In this document: one piece after another, positions 38,571-47,947 of the stretch
Numbering within the stretch: position 1 is the stretch's first letter
Layout: every line of letters begins with the position of its first letter
Source of the DNA: Xanthomonas maliensis
Lineage (GTDB): Bacteria; Pseudomonadota; Gammaproteobacteria; Xanthomonadales; Xanthomonadaceae
Length of the DNA: 55,737 nt
Direction: 5' to 3'
Assembly (NCBI RefSeq): GCF_009192945.1
Contig: NZ_NSET01000002.1
Coordinates: 1-55,737, forward strand
Notes under the pieces: generated by a model
What the model was told of the DNA's origin: nothing
Seen by the model: the letters and a program-made list of their open reading frames with translations, nothing else
The model's database searches: none
Position numbers and translations under genes: made by a program

Positions 38571-39954
38571 GCGCATCCTTCGACGATGTCGGTACGGTCG
38601 TGGGTGTTGTTTGCATCGCCGCGGCGGTAGCGGGGCGCGGCCGCAGGTGGAGGCGGACGTCCAGCGGACGGAGCACCAAGGCGGGAAACGCGGACGGTCG
38701 TGCACCGGCGGCCAGTTGCAAGGTGACCGCGCGCAGCATCCAGGCCACCACCACCGTCATCTGGGTGATGGCCAGTGCACTGCCGATGCAACTGCGCGGT
38801 CCTGCGCCGAACGGGAAATAGCTGTAGCGCATGGTGGCGTTGGGCGCGGCGGCATGCCAGCGCTGCGGCATGAATCGATCGGGGTCGACATGGTGGCGTG
38901 GATCGCGCTGTGCGATCCAAGGGCTGACGATCAGTTGCGTGCCCACCGGGACATCGAAGCCGCCCAGGACTGTGTCCTGTTGCGCGATTCGTGCGGTCAT
39001 CCAGGCCGGCGGATAAAGGCGTAGCGCCTCCTTGACGCAGGCCTTGCTCAGTTGCAAATGCTGCAGTCTGTCCTCGCCGAAGGGTTCGTCGGGCGATGGC
39101 AGCACGGCATGCGCCTCGTCGGCCACCGCTTGCGCCATGTCCGGGTGCCGGGCCAGCAGCAACAGCGTCCAACTCAGCCCGGCGGACATCGGCTCCAGGG
39201 CAGACATCAGCATCGCGGCCAGCTCGTCGCGGCACCAGCGGCTTTGGCCATGCGGGTCATGCGCCAGCAGGCGATCCAATAGCGCATCACCGCCGTTAGG
39301 CATTGATCTGCGCTGCGCGATGATGCGATCCAGGGCCGCGTCGAGGCTGCGGTGTGCGCGCCGCAGACGCCAGTGAGCCAGCGACGGCCACCAGGATGGC
39401 CGACCGCTGCGATGACGGGTCTGACGCATGATGGCGTCCACCATCGGGATCAAACCGGCAAGCTGCGGCGCAAGCGCAGGGTCTCCCAGCAGAAAGCCAG
39501 CGCCGAGCTCTGCGCACAGGTCGTTGATCGCGATGCGCATGTCGACGGCGTCAGCGTGGCCGCTCAGCCGTTGCAGCAGCGATTGCGTGGCAGCTGCAGC
39601 TTGAATCGCATGCTCGCGCACCAGTGCTGATCGAAATGCTGGCTGCAACAACTGGCGCTGATCGCGCCACTGCTTGCCGCTGCAGTTCATCATCGAGGCG
39701 GGAAAGGCCGCACGGCGGCTGTCGAACGCGGGGTCGTGCTTGCTGAAACGCAGGCCGGTATCGCTGAGAATTTCGTCGATCAGCGCTGGTGCGGCAACGA
39801 CATAGGTGGCCGCAGCGATCTTGACGACCTCGCCGTGGTCGCGGACGCAGGCCCGCAGGAAGGTCAGTGGATCGTCACGGAATGCGACGCGATTTCCGAG
39901 CGCCCAATGCCCGCTTGGGCCGGGAGGAACACGTTGTTGGCTTTCGGCGCGCAT
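38563..39954 (-). CDS. Cytochrome P450, proposed peptide cross-linking enzyme
   Basis: The 463-residue soluble P450 carries ExxR at Glu309-Arg312 (KEALRLYPP) and the haem loop FPFGAGPRSCIG with axial Cys389. The I-helix is unusual: the usual acid-alcohol pair (E/D-T) reads SALEPMS (Glu254-Pro255), so the oxygen-activating Thr is absent. Some P450s that couple phenols by radical chemistry rather than hydroxylate differ here too. It lies directly after a 27-codon peptide gene ending YIYTY and before two sulfotransferase genes. By analogy with cittilin biosynthesis I propose that it forms biaryl or aryl-ether links between Tyr side chains. A role in small-molecule oxidation cannot be excluded from sequence alone. 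Confidence 0.85.
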   Translation of the reverse strand: MRAESQQRVPPGPSGHWALGNRVAFRDDPLTFLRACVRDHGEVVKIAAATYVVAAPALIDEILSDTGLRFSKHDPAFDSRRAAFPASMMNCSGKQWRDQRQLLQPAFRSALVREHAIQAAAATQSLLQRLSGHADAVDMRIAINDLCAELGAGFLLGDPALAPQLAGLIPMVDAIMRQTRHRSGRPSWWPSLAHWRLRRAHRSLDAALDRIIAQRRSMPNGGDALLDRLLAHDPHGQSRWCRDELAAMLMSALEPMSAGLSWTLLLLARHPDMAQAVADEAHAVLPSPDEPFGEDRLQHLQLSKACVKEALRLYPPAWMTARIAQQDTVLGGFDVPVGTQLIVSPWIAQRDPRHHVDPDRFMPQRWHAAAPNATMRYSYFPFGAGPRSCIGSALAITQMTVVVAWMLRAVTLQLAAGARPSAFPALVLRPLDVRLHLRPRPATAAAMQTTPTTVPTSSKDAHA

Positions 39955-40033
39955 GGAGACCTCGCCAAGAATGTATCCGCAGGGCCGGGCTCACGCGCTG
40001 AGCAAGGTCGCGCTGTGCGCGTTTGCGAGGGAC

Positions 40034-40065
40034 GACGCGGAGCAGGGGGATGCCCTCTCCGCGTC
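40034..40065 (-). terminator. Hairpin between precursor gene and P450 gene (attenuator candidate)
   Basis: GACGCGGAG (40034-40042) and CTCCGCGTC (40057-40065) form a perfect 9-bp stem, extended inward by GGG/CCC. It stands 10 bases after the precursor stop and 80 before the P450 ATG and has no T tract. Such a leaky terminator is common in RiPP clusters and keeps precursor transcripts in excess over enzyme transcripts. Confidence 0.6.
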
Positions 40066-40075
40066 GCAAGCTAGC

Positions 40076-40159
40076 TCAGTAGGTATAGATGTAGCCGAGC
40101 TTGCGGGCGCCAAACACCTGCATCCAACGGCGGAGTGTGGTCATCAGGCCAGTCATCAT
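40076..40159 (-). CDS. Putative 27-residue RiPP precursor ending in YIYTY
   Basis: This short gene is directly readable on the minus strand: ATG 40159, stop TGA 40078-40076. AGGAG stands 8 bases upstream, the strongest ribosome-binding site in the neighbourhood. Residues 1-22 form an amphipathic, basic leader-like part (MMTGLMTTLRRWMQVFG, then ARKLG). The last five residues are Tyr-Ile-Tyr-Thr-Tyr. Cittilin of Myxococcus xanthus comes from a 27-residue precursor with a C-terminal Tyr-Ile-Tyr-Tyr core next to a P450 and a methyltransferase gene. The length, the core (one Thr added) and the P450 neighbour all agree. ATG 40156 is an alternative start. No similarity search was possible; the identification rests on these features. 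Confidence 0.75.
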   Translation of the reverse strand: MMTGLMTTLRRWMQVFGARKLGYIYTY

Positions 40160-40178
40160 CGGTATATCTCCTGTTAAT

Positions 40179-40213
40179 AGAAGTCCCCTTCGGTATGACC
40201 GAAAGGGACTTCT
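40179..40213 (-). promoter_or_regulatory. Leader hairpin next to the precursor ribosome-binding site
   Basis: AGAAGTCCC/GGGACTTCT (9 bp), one mismatch, then TTCGGT/ACCGAA (6 bp) with a 3-base loop. It ends 7 bases upstream of the AGGAG of the precursor gene and would sit in its 5' leader. It could stabilise the small mRNA or control its translation. A second inverted pair, GGCGAT-N10-ATCGCC (40227-40248), is a weaker operator candidate. Confidence 0.6.
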
Positions 40214-40407
40214 ACCTTGCCGCGCAGGCGATGACATCCGCAATCGCCGGTCTGTCCGGTATTGCGAAGCTACGTATCGATTTGCGATGAAGCTTCCGCA
40301 GAAGTTATGCGCGGAATCAGGATGAGGGCTGCACTGCGCAGCATATGGATGTCACCTGTCGTAATGCGCGTGATAGCGTTTGGCAACCGAGTGGAACGAG
40401 AAAGCCA

Positions 40408-41184
40408 ATGGCAGTCGGACTGCACTACGATCGGTTCGCCGCGTTCTACGATGCCTGGCACGATCGCTGGCCGGAGAGTGCCAAAGCCGAGTGCGTCCAG
40501 GCATTGGCCGTCCTGGCACAGGGCCGGGCCGCGCTCGAACTCGGAATCGGCACCGGACGGATCGCCTTACCGTTGTCCCGCTGTGGTGTGCCGGTGGTCG
40601 GGATCGATAACGCGCCTGCAATGCTGCAGCGCTTGCGTGCCAAGCCGGGTAGCGAGGTGCTACAGCTGGTCTGCGCCAATTTTGCCGATATGCCGCTCGC
40701 CGGTTCCTTCGGCTTGATCTATTCCAGCATGTCGTTCGGTTATCTGCTGACGCAGGCCGAGCAACTGCGGTGCCTGATCAACGTCGCCGGTTGCCTGGCC
40801 AGCGACGGCGTGCTCGCGATCCAGACGGCGGTGCCGGCGGGTGAGGCATTCGAGGCGGGGGGCAAGGTCAGCCAGGTACTGGATGTTCCCACCGAGGACG
40901 GCGAGGGTGCTGCCGTGATGCTGGTCTGCTCGCAGTCCGATCCGGTGCAGCAGCGCATCGATCAGCGGATCGTGGTGCTTGGCGAGGACGGAACGCGGAT
41001 CTTCAACGAGCGCAGGCGCTATGTCTGGCCTTCCGAGCTGGATCTGATGGCGCAGATCGCGGGGTTGCGGCTGCGTGCGCGATGGAGCGATTGGGCCGGG
41101 CAGCCCTATACGGCGCGCAGTCGCACCCAGATCTCCCTCTATGAGCCTGCGCCGACGGTCGGCCGGGCGGTGCGCATGAGCTGA
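40408..41184 (+). CDS. Class I SAM-dependent methyltransferase
   Basis: The 258-residue protein begins MAVGLHYDRFAAFYDAWHDR, typical of small-molecule methyltransferases. Motif I is RAALELGIGTGRIALPLSRC, motif II acidic Asp is in VVGIDNAP, and motif IV/VI are FGLIYSSMSFGYLLT and LASDGVLAIQT. The acceptor is not known. It diverges from the precursor/P450 operon across a shared 248-base region, which fits membership of the same cluster; the cittilin cluster also encodes a methyltransferase. A start at ATG 40345 is possible but adds 21 atypical residues. Confidence 0.85.
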   Translation: MAVGLHYDRFAAFYDAWHDRWPESAKAECVQALAVLAQGRAALELGIGTGRIALPLSRCGVPVVGIDNAPAMLQRLRAKPGSEVLQLVCANFADMPLAGSFGLIYSSMSFGYLLTQAEQLRCLINVAGCLASDGVLAIQTAVPAGEAFEAGGKVSQVLDVPTEDGEGAAVMLVCSQSDPVQQRIDQRIVVLGEDGTRIFNERRRYVWPSELDLMAQIAGLRLRARWSDWAGQPYTARSRTQISLYEPAPTVGRAVRMS

Positions 41185-41334
41185 GCACACTGGCGGTAGC
41201 GAACGGTGGGCAACCATGTGCACAGTGGGTACCGGAATGCAGAGAGTGCCTTTGGCGGCGCAATTGGCGCTTCGGGCGACCGGTCGGCCATCGACAGCGC
41301 AGGCGGCGGCGCATCGCGCGCCGCCCAGGTCGAT

Positions 41335-41583
41335 TCAGATCTCGGCGAGGATCTGCGCGCGGCGCTGGTGATATTCCTCGTCGGAGATCAGCTGCTGTGC
41401 TTTGAGCGTGTCCAGCTCCGCCAGCCTGGCCTGGGTAGGGGACGGCGCAGCCGTGGGACGCGAGCTGCCGGGCGATGGGCCAGCGGTACGCCGGGCAGAC
41501 CACACGATGGCAGCGATCACACCGCCAATGCTGGCGAGAAAGCCCAAGACGATGATCCAATGCCAGATGCTGAAGCCGCCCAT
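41335..41583 (-). CDS. Small SHOCT-domain membrane protein
   Basis: The 82-residue protein has one N-terminal membrane helix (WHWIIVLGFLASIGGVIAAI), a Pro/Ser-rich linker, and a C-terminal SHOCT motif (RLAELDTLKAQQLISDEEYH, then RRAQILAEI). SHOCT domains are short and occur in oligomerising or peptide-binding proteins. Function is unknown. It lies 150 bases from the methyltransferase gene in convergent orientation. Confidence 0.8.
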   Translation of the reverse strand: MGGFSIWHWIIVLGFLASIGGVIAAIVWSARRTAGPSPGSSRPTAAPSPTQARLAELDTLKAQQLISDEEYHQRRAQILAEI

Positions 41584-42183
41584 GCGTTGTCCTTGTGCCG
41601 GGAGTGGAAAGTCAGTGGGCAGACCTGTCTGCGCAGGTCGCCGGGCGACGTCGGTCGCCTTGCCCGAACGCTCGCAAGCCTAGCACTGGCCGCCCGCGAA
41701 GGGTCGCTACAGCTCGCTGCGCGCCGAAGGTCTTCGGCGGTCAATCGGCGTGTCTGTGCTGCATGATTGTGTAAGGCGCGTCGGGATGGCGTACCGCGTT
41801 GCGACGTTTTGCCGATCGTGGTCGGCTGTTTCACAGGAGCAGGTAGGCGGCATGCAGCGCGGCCCAACCGCGCCCTAACAGATGCCGATCGGCCGATGAC
41901 AGCGCTTCGCGATGCACTTGGGGGTAGGGCACTAGGGCGTACCCCTGGATCGCGGTGCCTACCGACGCAGCGCGCACTTTTGGCCGCGCAGCAGGCAAAC
42001 GGATGGCCTGTTTCGATCATGCGCGTGCCACTAGAGCGTTTCGTGCGGCAGTTGATCGCAGAACACGTGCGGGTGGATTCGACGAACGCACTGCGGATCT
42101 GCGCAATGCTGCCAGCATGCGCTTGGCGTGGTGATACCACTGCAGCGAATCGGCAGAAATCGCCGCGGGTGGCACTTCGGTTT
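41584..42183. other. 600-base gap with no supported gene
   Basis: Long open frames on the minus strand here have Cys/Arg/Ser-rich, non-globular composition and no ribosome-binding sites, so I do not call them. The sequence CTAGAGCGTTTCGTGCGG near 42034 resembles the CTAGAGC end of the dispersed repeats at 42939 and 47522 and may be a decayed copy. Confidence 0.45.
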
Positions 42184-42483
42184 TCAGGTGTCACGTGTAT
42201 AGCCCGCCTCTCGCTGTGCGCGGAGTGCCATCACGACGACCGTGTCGGTCACATCCACGTCGCGATACAACGCCACGTACCCGTGCGAACCGCGGCCCAT
42301 CACCAGTTCGCGCTGTTCTCCATGGACCGGTCGGCCGATCAATGGATTGCTTCTCAGCACGTCGAGCGCGCTGACGATTTCCTCGGCTCTTTCTTCAGCA
42401 TGTTCGCTTTCGTGCTCGCGCAAATACGCGGCGATCCGCTCCAGATCCTCGATCACGCCGAAGCCAAGGCCGATGCGCGTCAC
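42184..42483 (-). CDS. ParE/RelE-superfamily toxin
   Basis: The 99-residue protein starts at GTG 42483 ((M)TRIGLGFGVIEDLERI). It shows the ParE/RelE fold landmarks: LERIAAYLREHESEHAEERA helix hairpin, ALDVLRSNPLIGRPVHG, RELVMGRGSHGYVALYRD, VVVMALRAQREAGYT. Members inhibit gyrase (ParE) or cut mRNA (RelE). The RPV...R..V..YV.LYR.. pattern leans to ParE. The antitoxin stop is one base upstream of the GTG. Confidence 0.88.
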   Translation of the reverse strand: MTRIGLGFGVIEDLERIAAYLREHESEHAEERAEEIVSALDVLRSNPLIGRPVHGEQRELVMGRGSHGYVALYRDVDVTDTVVVMALRAQREAGYTRDT

Positions 42484-42484
42484 C

Positions 42485-42769
42485 TCAGTCTTCCAGCTTG
42501 CGCGCCACCGGTCGCTTGGCAGGCTTTCCTACGACCAGTGCCTGGAAATAGCTGCGCGCCTCGTTCCACGGAATGGTCTCGCCTGTCTCCAAGAACTCGG
42601 CCCAGCGCTGGTCGGCCTGGGCGTGGAAGTCGGCCCGTCGCTCGGCCAGCGCGGCCTTCTCGGCAATGGCTTCCAGGATGAAGTTGTGCGACGTGGTGCC
42701 GGCCGCTTCGGCCGCCTTGGCGACGCGAGCCTTGAGTGCGTCCGGTAGGCGGATGGTGGTGGTACTCAC
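42485..42769 (-). CDS. Ribbon-helix-helix antitoxin (ParD/CopG type)
   Basis: The 94-residue protein starts MSTTTIRLPDALKARVAKAA, a ribbon-helix-helix DNA-binding segment, followed by TTSHNFILEAIAEKAALAER and a C-terminal arm rich in Trp, Arg and Glu that would bind the toxin (DQRWAEFLETGETIPWNEA). It pairs with the downstream ParE/RelE-like toxin. Its stop is one base from the toxin start. Autoregulation at its upstream region is expected. Confidence 0.88.
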   Translation of the reverse strand: MSTTTIRLPDALKARVAKAAEAAGTTSHNFILEAIAEKAALAERRADFHAQADQRWAEFLETGETIPWNEARSYFQALVVGKPAKRPVARKLED

Positions 42770-42938
42770 GCGAGGCTCCCATCAGGGGTTGAGTTCAATG
42801 TAGCACATATGTGTTACGGGCGAACGGGCCAGTCAGGAGCTCAGGTCAGTCGGCCAGACGGCTGATCGGAGAAGGGGCCACGCAGAAATGTCAGGGAGTC
42901 GACGGGTGGATGTCGACCTGAGCGCGGTTTATGCAGTC

Positions 42939-43077
42939 TGAGATGCGTTGGCCGTCAGCGTGCGGAGCGGGTGCTTCGTGGCGCCGTCGTCGCTGGCGCA
43001 AAGACAAGCCGCACGTCTTGATCTCCACGCGCCACAGTGCGCTTCACACTCACCTCAACGGACATGACACGCTCTAG
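42939..43077 (-). repeat. Dispersed palindromic repeat, copy A
   Basis: On the minus strand it begins CTAGAGCGTGTCATGTCC, then GTTGAGGTG, and ends GCTGACGGCCAACGCATCTCA. It shares long stretches (GTGGCGCG, GCACCCGCTCCGCAC, CCAACGCATCTCA) with copy B at 47522-47772. The 509-base region between the antitoxin gene and ahcY otherwise holds only the ahcY terminator and no gene. Confidence 0.75.
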
Positions 43078-43214
43078 CCTATTAGCCTGGATATCCAGTG
43101 CCTGCAGCTTGGCAACTGTTCGCTGTCGCAGGCGCTGTTTGGAGCAGTACTCCCTGCGGCTCAATGGACAGCGTCGATGGTAGAGCCATTCGAGGTGCAC
43201 TCGGTTCGCTGATC

Positions 43215-43256
43215 GCACACAAGAACGGGCGCCTCGCGGCGCCCGTTCTTGTGTGC
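43215..43256. terminator. ahcY terminator
   Basis: Perfect 19-bp stem, GCACACAAGAACGGGCGCC and its complement, with loop TCGC, 22 bases after the ahcY stop. On the minus strand it is followed by a weak T-containing run. It is the strongest hairpin in this part of the window and could work in both directions. Confidence 0.85.
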
Positions 43257-43278
43257 ATGACGATGTATTGCCAGTGGA

Positions 43279-44721
<1,443 letters not shown>

Positions 44722-44757
44722 GCGATGGCTCCGGTAGGCAGGCGAATGTCTGCAATT

Positions 44758-44858
44758 CCGGGCGCCGTTGAACGGTAAGGCCTGTCGAGCCTGGCCGTGC
44801 CTGCAGGATGCAGGCGGCAGATCACTCTGCCGTACCGGTCGCAGCGCCCCTCGACGAG
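44758..44858 (-). promoter_or_regulatory. S-adenosylhomocysteine (SAH) riboswitch
   Basis: The minus-strand leader of ahcY shows the SAH riboswitch core. GTCGAGGGGCGCTGCGACC opens it. The P1 partner GGCTCGAC pairs with GTCGAG (44784-44789 with 44850-44855). The conserved AACGGCGCCC at the 3' side forms the pseudoknot with GGGCGC (44760-44765 with 44844-44849). A variable hairpin with CTGCATCCTGCAGG lies between. SAH riboswitches activate ahcY when SAH accumulates. The match includes the conserved sequence blocks, so this is a strong call by eye. Confidence 0.9.
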
Positions 44859-44865
44859 GCATTCG

Positions 44866-44871
44866 ATTATA
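44866..44871 (-). promoter_or_regulatory. ahcY promoter -10
   Basis: TATAAT on the minus strand, perfect consensus, 8 bases upstream of the predicted riboswitch 5' end, as expected for the start point. No good -35 is seen at 17 bases. Confidence 0.65.
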
Positions 44872-44981
44872 TCGACGCCGCTGCCGTGCGGCATGAATTG
44901 CCGCCGACCCCAACCAAAGGCAGGGGGGCAGGGGCGCGGACGCTGCTATGGTCGCCGGCGGGATCGCAACCAGGGAATGCC

Positions 44982-47486
44982 ATGCAGGCACGGTCGGGGA
45001 CGCCACGCGGGTGGCGGCAGTACATGGTCGGGGTGATGGGGGTCGCGGCGGTGCTGCTGCCGCTGTGGGCGATCGCAGCCAATCCAGAGGTCGCTGCCGA
45101 GGGCGCGGGGTATCGGCTGCCCTCGCCGGCCTTGCAGGCCGTGGTCGATGCGCCGCGTGCGCCGCTGCTGCGGCTGTCGCCGCGGCGCGACCTGGCCGCC
45201 GTGGTGCAACTCCCCGCGCTGCCGGATATTGCCGAGGTGGCGCAGCCTGAGCTCAAGCTGGCCGGCCTGCGGCTGCATCCGGGGACCCATGCGGCCAGTC
45301 GCTTTTCCTTCGCCAGCACGCTGTCGCTGCTGACCGTGACCGATGGCAGCGAGCGGCAGCTGGCCGGCTTGCCCACGCCGTTGTCGCTGGCCGACCTGGC
45401 CTGGTCGCCAGACCAGCGCTATGTCGCCTTCCGGCGCGAGGACGCGGCCAGCGGCGCCAACGAGCTGTGGCTGGTGGATGTGGCCACCGGCCAGGCGCGC
45501 CGGCTGCTGTCCGGCCTGAACACGGTCGTCGATGACGCGCTGCAGTGGCTGCCCGACAGCAGCGGCTTGTTGCTGCAGCAACAGCTTCCCGGTCAGGCGC
45601 CCGCGCCGGCGACGGTGCCACAGGGGCCGGCGATCCAGCAAACCGCTGTCGGTGCCGGCGTGCGCGCGATCCGCACCTATCAGGATTTGCTGCGCAACGA
45701 GAGCGATGCACAGCTGTTCGAGCACTACGCCAGCGCGCAGCCGGTGCTGCTCGATCTTGCCGGCCAGGTCCGTCGTTTGGGCAGCCCCGGTATCTACCTG
45801 CGCTTGTCGCTCTCGCCGGATGGGCGCTATGTGCTGAGCGAGCGCATCGAGCGCCCGTTCTCCTACCTGGTGCCGGCCGAGGCGTTCCCGCGGCGGGTAC
45901 AGGTGCTGGACCTGCAGGGCAAGCTGGTACGCGAGATCGCGCGCCTGCCGCTGGTGGAGGGGTTGCCGACCGGCAACGACGCCGTGCCCACCGGGGTGCG
46001 CGAGATCGACTGGCGCCAGGATGCGCCGGCGACGCTGGTCTGGGCCGAGGCGCAGGACGGGGGCGATCCGGCCCGCGAGGTTGCCGTGCGCGATGTCGTA
46101 CGCATACAGGCGGCACCGTTCACGCGCGCGCCGGTGACGCTGGCGCGGCTGGCCAGTCGTTACCAGGGCGTGCTGTGGGGCCGCGGCGACCTGGCCATCG
46201 TCACCGAAGCCTGGTGGAAGACCCGCCGCACCAAGCAATGGCGCATCGCGCCGGAGCATCCCGAGCGCGCCGCGGAATTGCTGTGGGACCGTTCGTCGCA
46301 GGATCGCTACAGCGATCCCGGAACCCCGGCCCTGTGGACCGACGAGCGCGGACACCAGCGCCTGCATATCGGTAGCGATGGCAACAGCCTGTTCCTGCTG
46401 GGCAAGGGCGCCTCGCCCGAGGGCGACCGGCCATTCGTCGATCGCTTCGATCTGCGCAGCAAGCAGGCCACCCGGCTGTTCCATTCGCAGGCGCCGACCT
46501 ATTCGGCACCGATCGCGCTGCTGGACGCGCAGGCCTCGCAGATCCTGCTCAGCCGCGAATCGCCGGAAGAGCCGGCCAACTACCTCGTGCAGACAGTGGG
46601 GCAGTCGGCAACTGCGCCGCGCGCCCTCACCCATATCACGCACCCGCTGCCGCAGCTGCGCGGCGTGCGCAAGGAGCAGATCCGCTACAAGCGTGCCGAT
46701 GGCCTGGACCTCACCGCCACCTTGCTGTTGCCGCCAGGCTACGACCCCAAGCGCGACGGCCCGCGGCCGCTGCTGATGTGGGCCTATCCGGGTGAGTTCA
46801 AGAGCGCCGATGCCGCCGGGCAGGTGACCGATTCGCCGTACCGCTTCAATGCAATCAGCTTCTGGGGGCCACAGGCATTTCTCGCGCTGGGCTATGTGGT
46901 GCTCAACAATCCGAGCATGCCGATCGTCGGCGAAGGCGTGGCCGAACCCAACGATACCTATCTGCCGCAGTTGATCGCCGATGCGCAGGCGGCGGTGGAT
47001 GAAGTGGTGCGGCGAGGCGTCACCGATCGTGAGCACATCGCCATCGGTGGTCATTCCTATGGCGCCTTCATGACCGCCAACCTGCTGGCGCACACGCGCC
47101 TGTTCAAGGCCGGCATCGCCCGCAGTGGCGCCTACAACCGCAGCCTGACGCCGTTCGGCTTCCAGGCCGAAGAGCGCAACTACTGGCAGGCGCAGGCGGT
47201 GTATCAGGCGATGGCCCCGTTCAACTATGCCGACAAGATCAAGGATCCGCTGCTGCTGATCCACGGCCAGGACGACAACAACAGCGGCACCTTCCCGATC
47301 CAGAGCGAACGCCTGTTTGCCGCGATCAAGGGCCTGGGCGGCACCGCGCGGCTGGTGATGCTGCCCAACGAAGCGCATGCCTACCGTGCACGGCAATCGG
47401 TGATGCAGATGCTGGCCGAAAGCGAGCAATGGTTGCAGACCTATCTTGGGACACCGCCGCCGCCGGCCGATACGCCAGCATCGTGA
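44982..47486 (+). CDS. Secreted S9-family prolyl oligopeptidase-like peptidase
   Basis: The 834-residue protein has a signal ([20 protein letters not shown]), a beta-propeller-like N-terminal part with repeated WSPD/SPDGRYV motifs (about 60-550), and a C-terminal alpha/beta-hydrolase domain. The triad is Ser692 in GGHSYGAF, Asp in GQDDNN (764-765) and His799 in NEAHAY. It would release dipeptides or cleave after Pro or Glu, acting on small peptides in the periplasm. It diverges from ahcY. In Myxococcus a prolyl endopeptidase outside the cluster removes the cittilin leader, so it is a weak candidate for that task here. Confidence 0.9.
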   Translation: MQARSGTPRGWRQYMVGVMGVAAVLLPLWAIAANPEVAAEGAGYRLPSPALQAVVDAPRAPLLRLSPRRDLAAVVQLPALPDIAEVAQPELKLAGLRLHPGTHAASRFSFASTLSLLTVTDGSERQLAGLPTPLSLADLAWSPDQRYVAFRREDAASGANELWLVDVATGQARRLLSGLNTVVDDALQWLPDSSGLLLQQQLPGQAPAPATVPQGPAIQQTAVGAGVRAIRTYQDLLRNESDAQLFEHYASAQPVLLDLAGQVRRLGSPGIYLRLSLSPDGRYVLSERIERPFSYLVPAEAFPRRVQVLDLQGKLVREIARLPLVEGLPTGNDAVPTGVREIDWRQDAPATLVWAEAQDGGDPAREVAVRDVVRIQAAPFTRAPVTLARLASRYQGVLWGRGDLAIVTEAWWKTRRTKQWRIAPEHPERAAELLWDRSSQDRYSDPGTPALWTDERGHQRLHIGSDGNSLFLLGKGASPEGDRPFVDRFDLRSKQATRLFHSQAPTYSAPIALLDAQASQILLSRESPEEPANYLVQTVGQSATAPRALTHITHPLPQLRGVRKEQIRYKRADGLDLTATLLLPPGYDPKRDGPRPLLMWAYPGEFKSADAAGQVTDSPYRFNAISFWGPQAFLALGYVVLNNPSMPIVGEGVAEPNDTYLPQLIADAQAAVDEVVRRGVTDREHIAIGGHSYGAFMTANLLAHTRLFKAGIARSGAYNRSLTPFGFQAEERNYWQAQAVYQAMAPFNYADKIKDPLLLIHGQDDNNSGTFPIQSERLFAAIKGLGGTARLVMLPNEAHAYRARQSVMQMLAESEQWLQTYLGTPPPPADTPAS

Positions 47487-47521
47487 GCAACCGTGCGGGC
47501 GTGCCGGCCGCCGTCGCGCGC

Positions 47522-47772
47522 GTGATGGACGTTGAGGTGTGTGCGAAGCGTCCTGTGGCGCGTCGGGACAAGGCGTGCGTGGGCCGGCTGAGCAAAGCGT
47601 GCAACGCGGTCTCGGCGCGCCACAGGATGCATCCCCGAGGGTTGGCCGTCAGTGGCACGGTGCATGCGCCGCGCCGCTTGCCTTGGCGCCAGCCAAGCCA
47701 GCGCCACCCAGCACCCGCTCCGCACCGCTGACCGCCAACGCATCTCATCTCAACGTGCAGAACATGCTCTAG
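47522..47772 (+). repeat. Dispersed palindromic repeat, copy B
   Basis: Left end GTGATGGACGTTGAGGTG, right end CATCTCAACGTGCAGAACATGCTCTAG is an inverted version of the copy A start. Internal inverted pairs CCTGTGGCGCG/CGCGCCACAGG and GTTGGCC/GGCCAAC-like make it strongly palindromic. It occupies most of the 461-base gap between the S9 gene and ppc, which has no gene. Confidence 0.75.
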
Positions 47773-47947
47773 GCGGCACGTCACGCCGGTGTACGGCCTT
47801 CCATGCGCGCTGCGGCCGCATGCCATGCCTGTGGCGTGCGGTGGCTGGCAGCGATCGTTCGCGATGAAACTGTCGCCTTGGCGCAATCGTCTAATCCTTT
47901 TGGGTTAGTCTTCGACGACTTTGCGCTGGAGAAGGTGTGCGTTTCCG

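Noticed and set aside
40076..40159. 27-codon peptide as PqqA
   Set aside because: PqqA precursors carry a conserved Glu-x3-Tyr pair in the middle and sit beside pqqBCDE. Here the Tyr residues are at the very end and no pqq gene is nearby.
40076..40159. 27-codon peptide as RaxX
   Set aside because: RaxX is about 60 residues with a different Tyr-Pro-rich region and its own raxST-raxA-raxB neighbours. None of these is seen.
41517..42194. 225-residue minus-strand open frame
   Set aside because: Composition is Cys/Arg/Ser-rich with no ribosome-binding site or family resemblance; it also overlaps the SHOCT gene. It looks like an open frame in GC-rich intergenic DNA.
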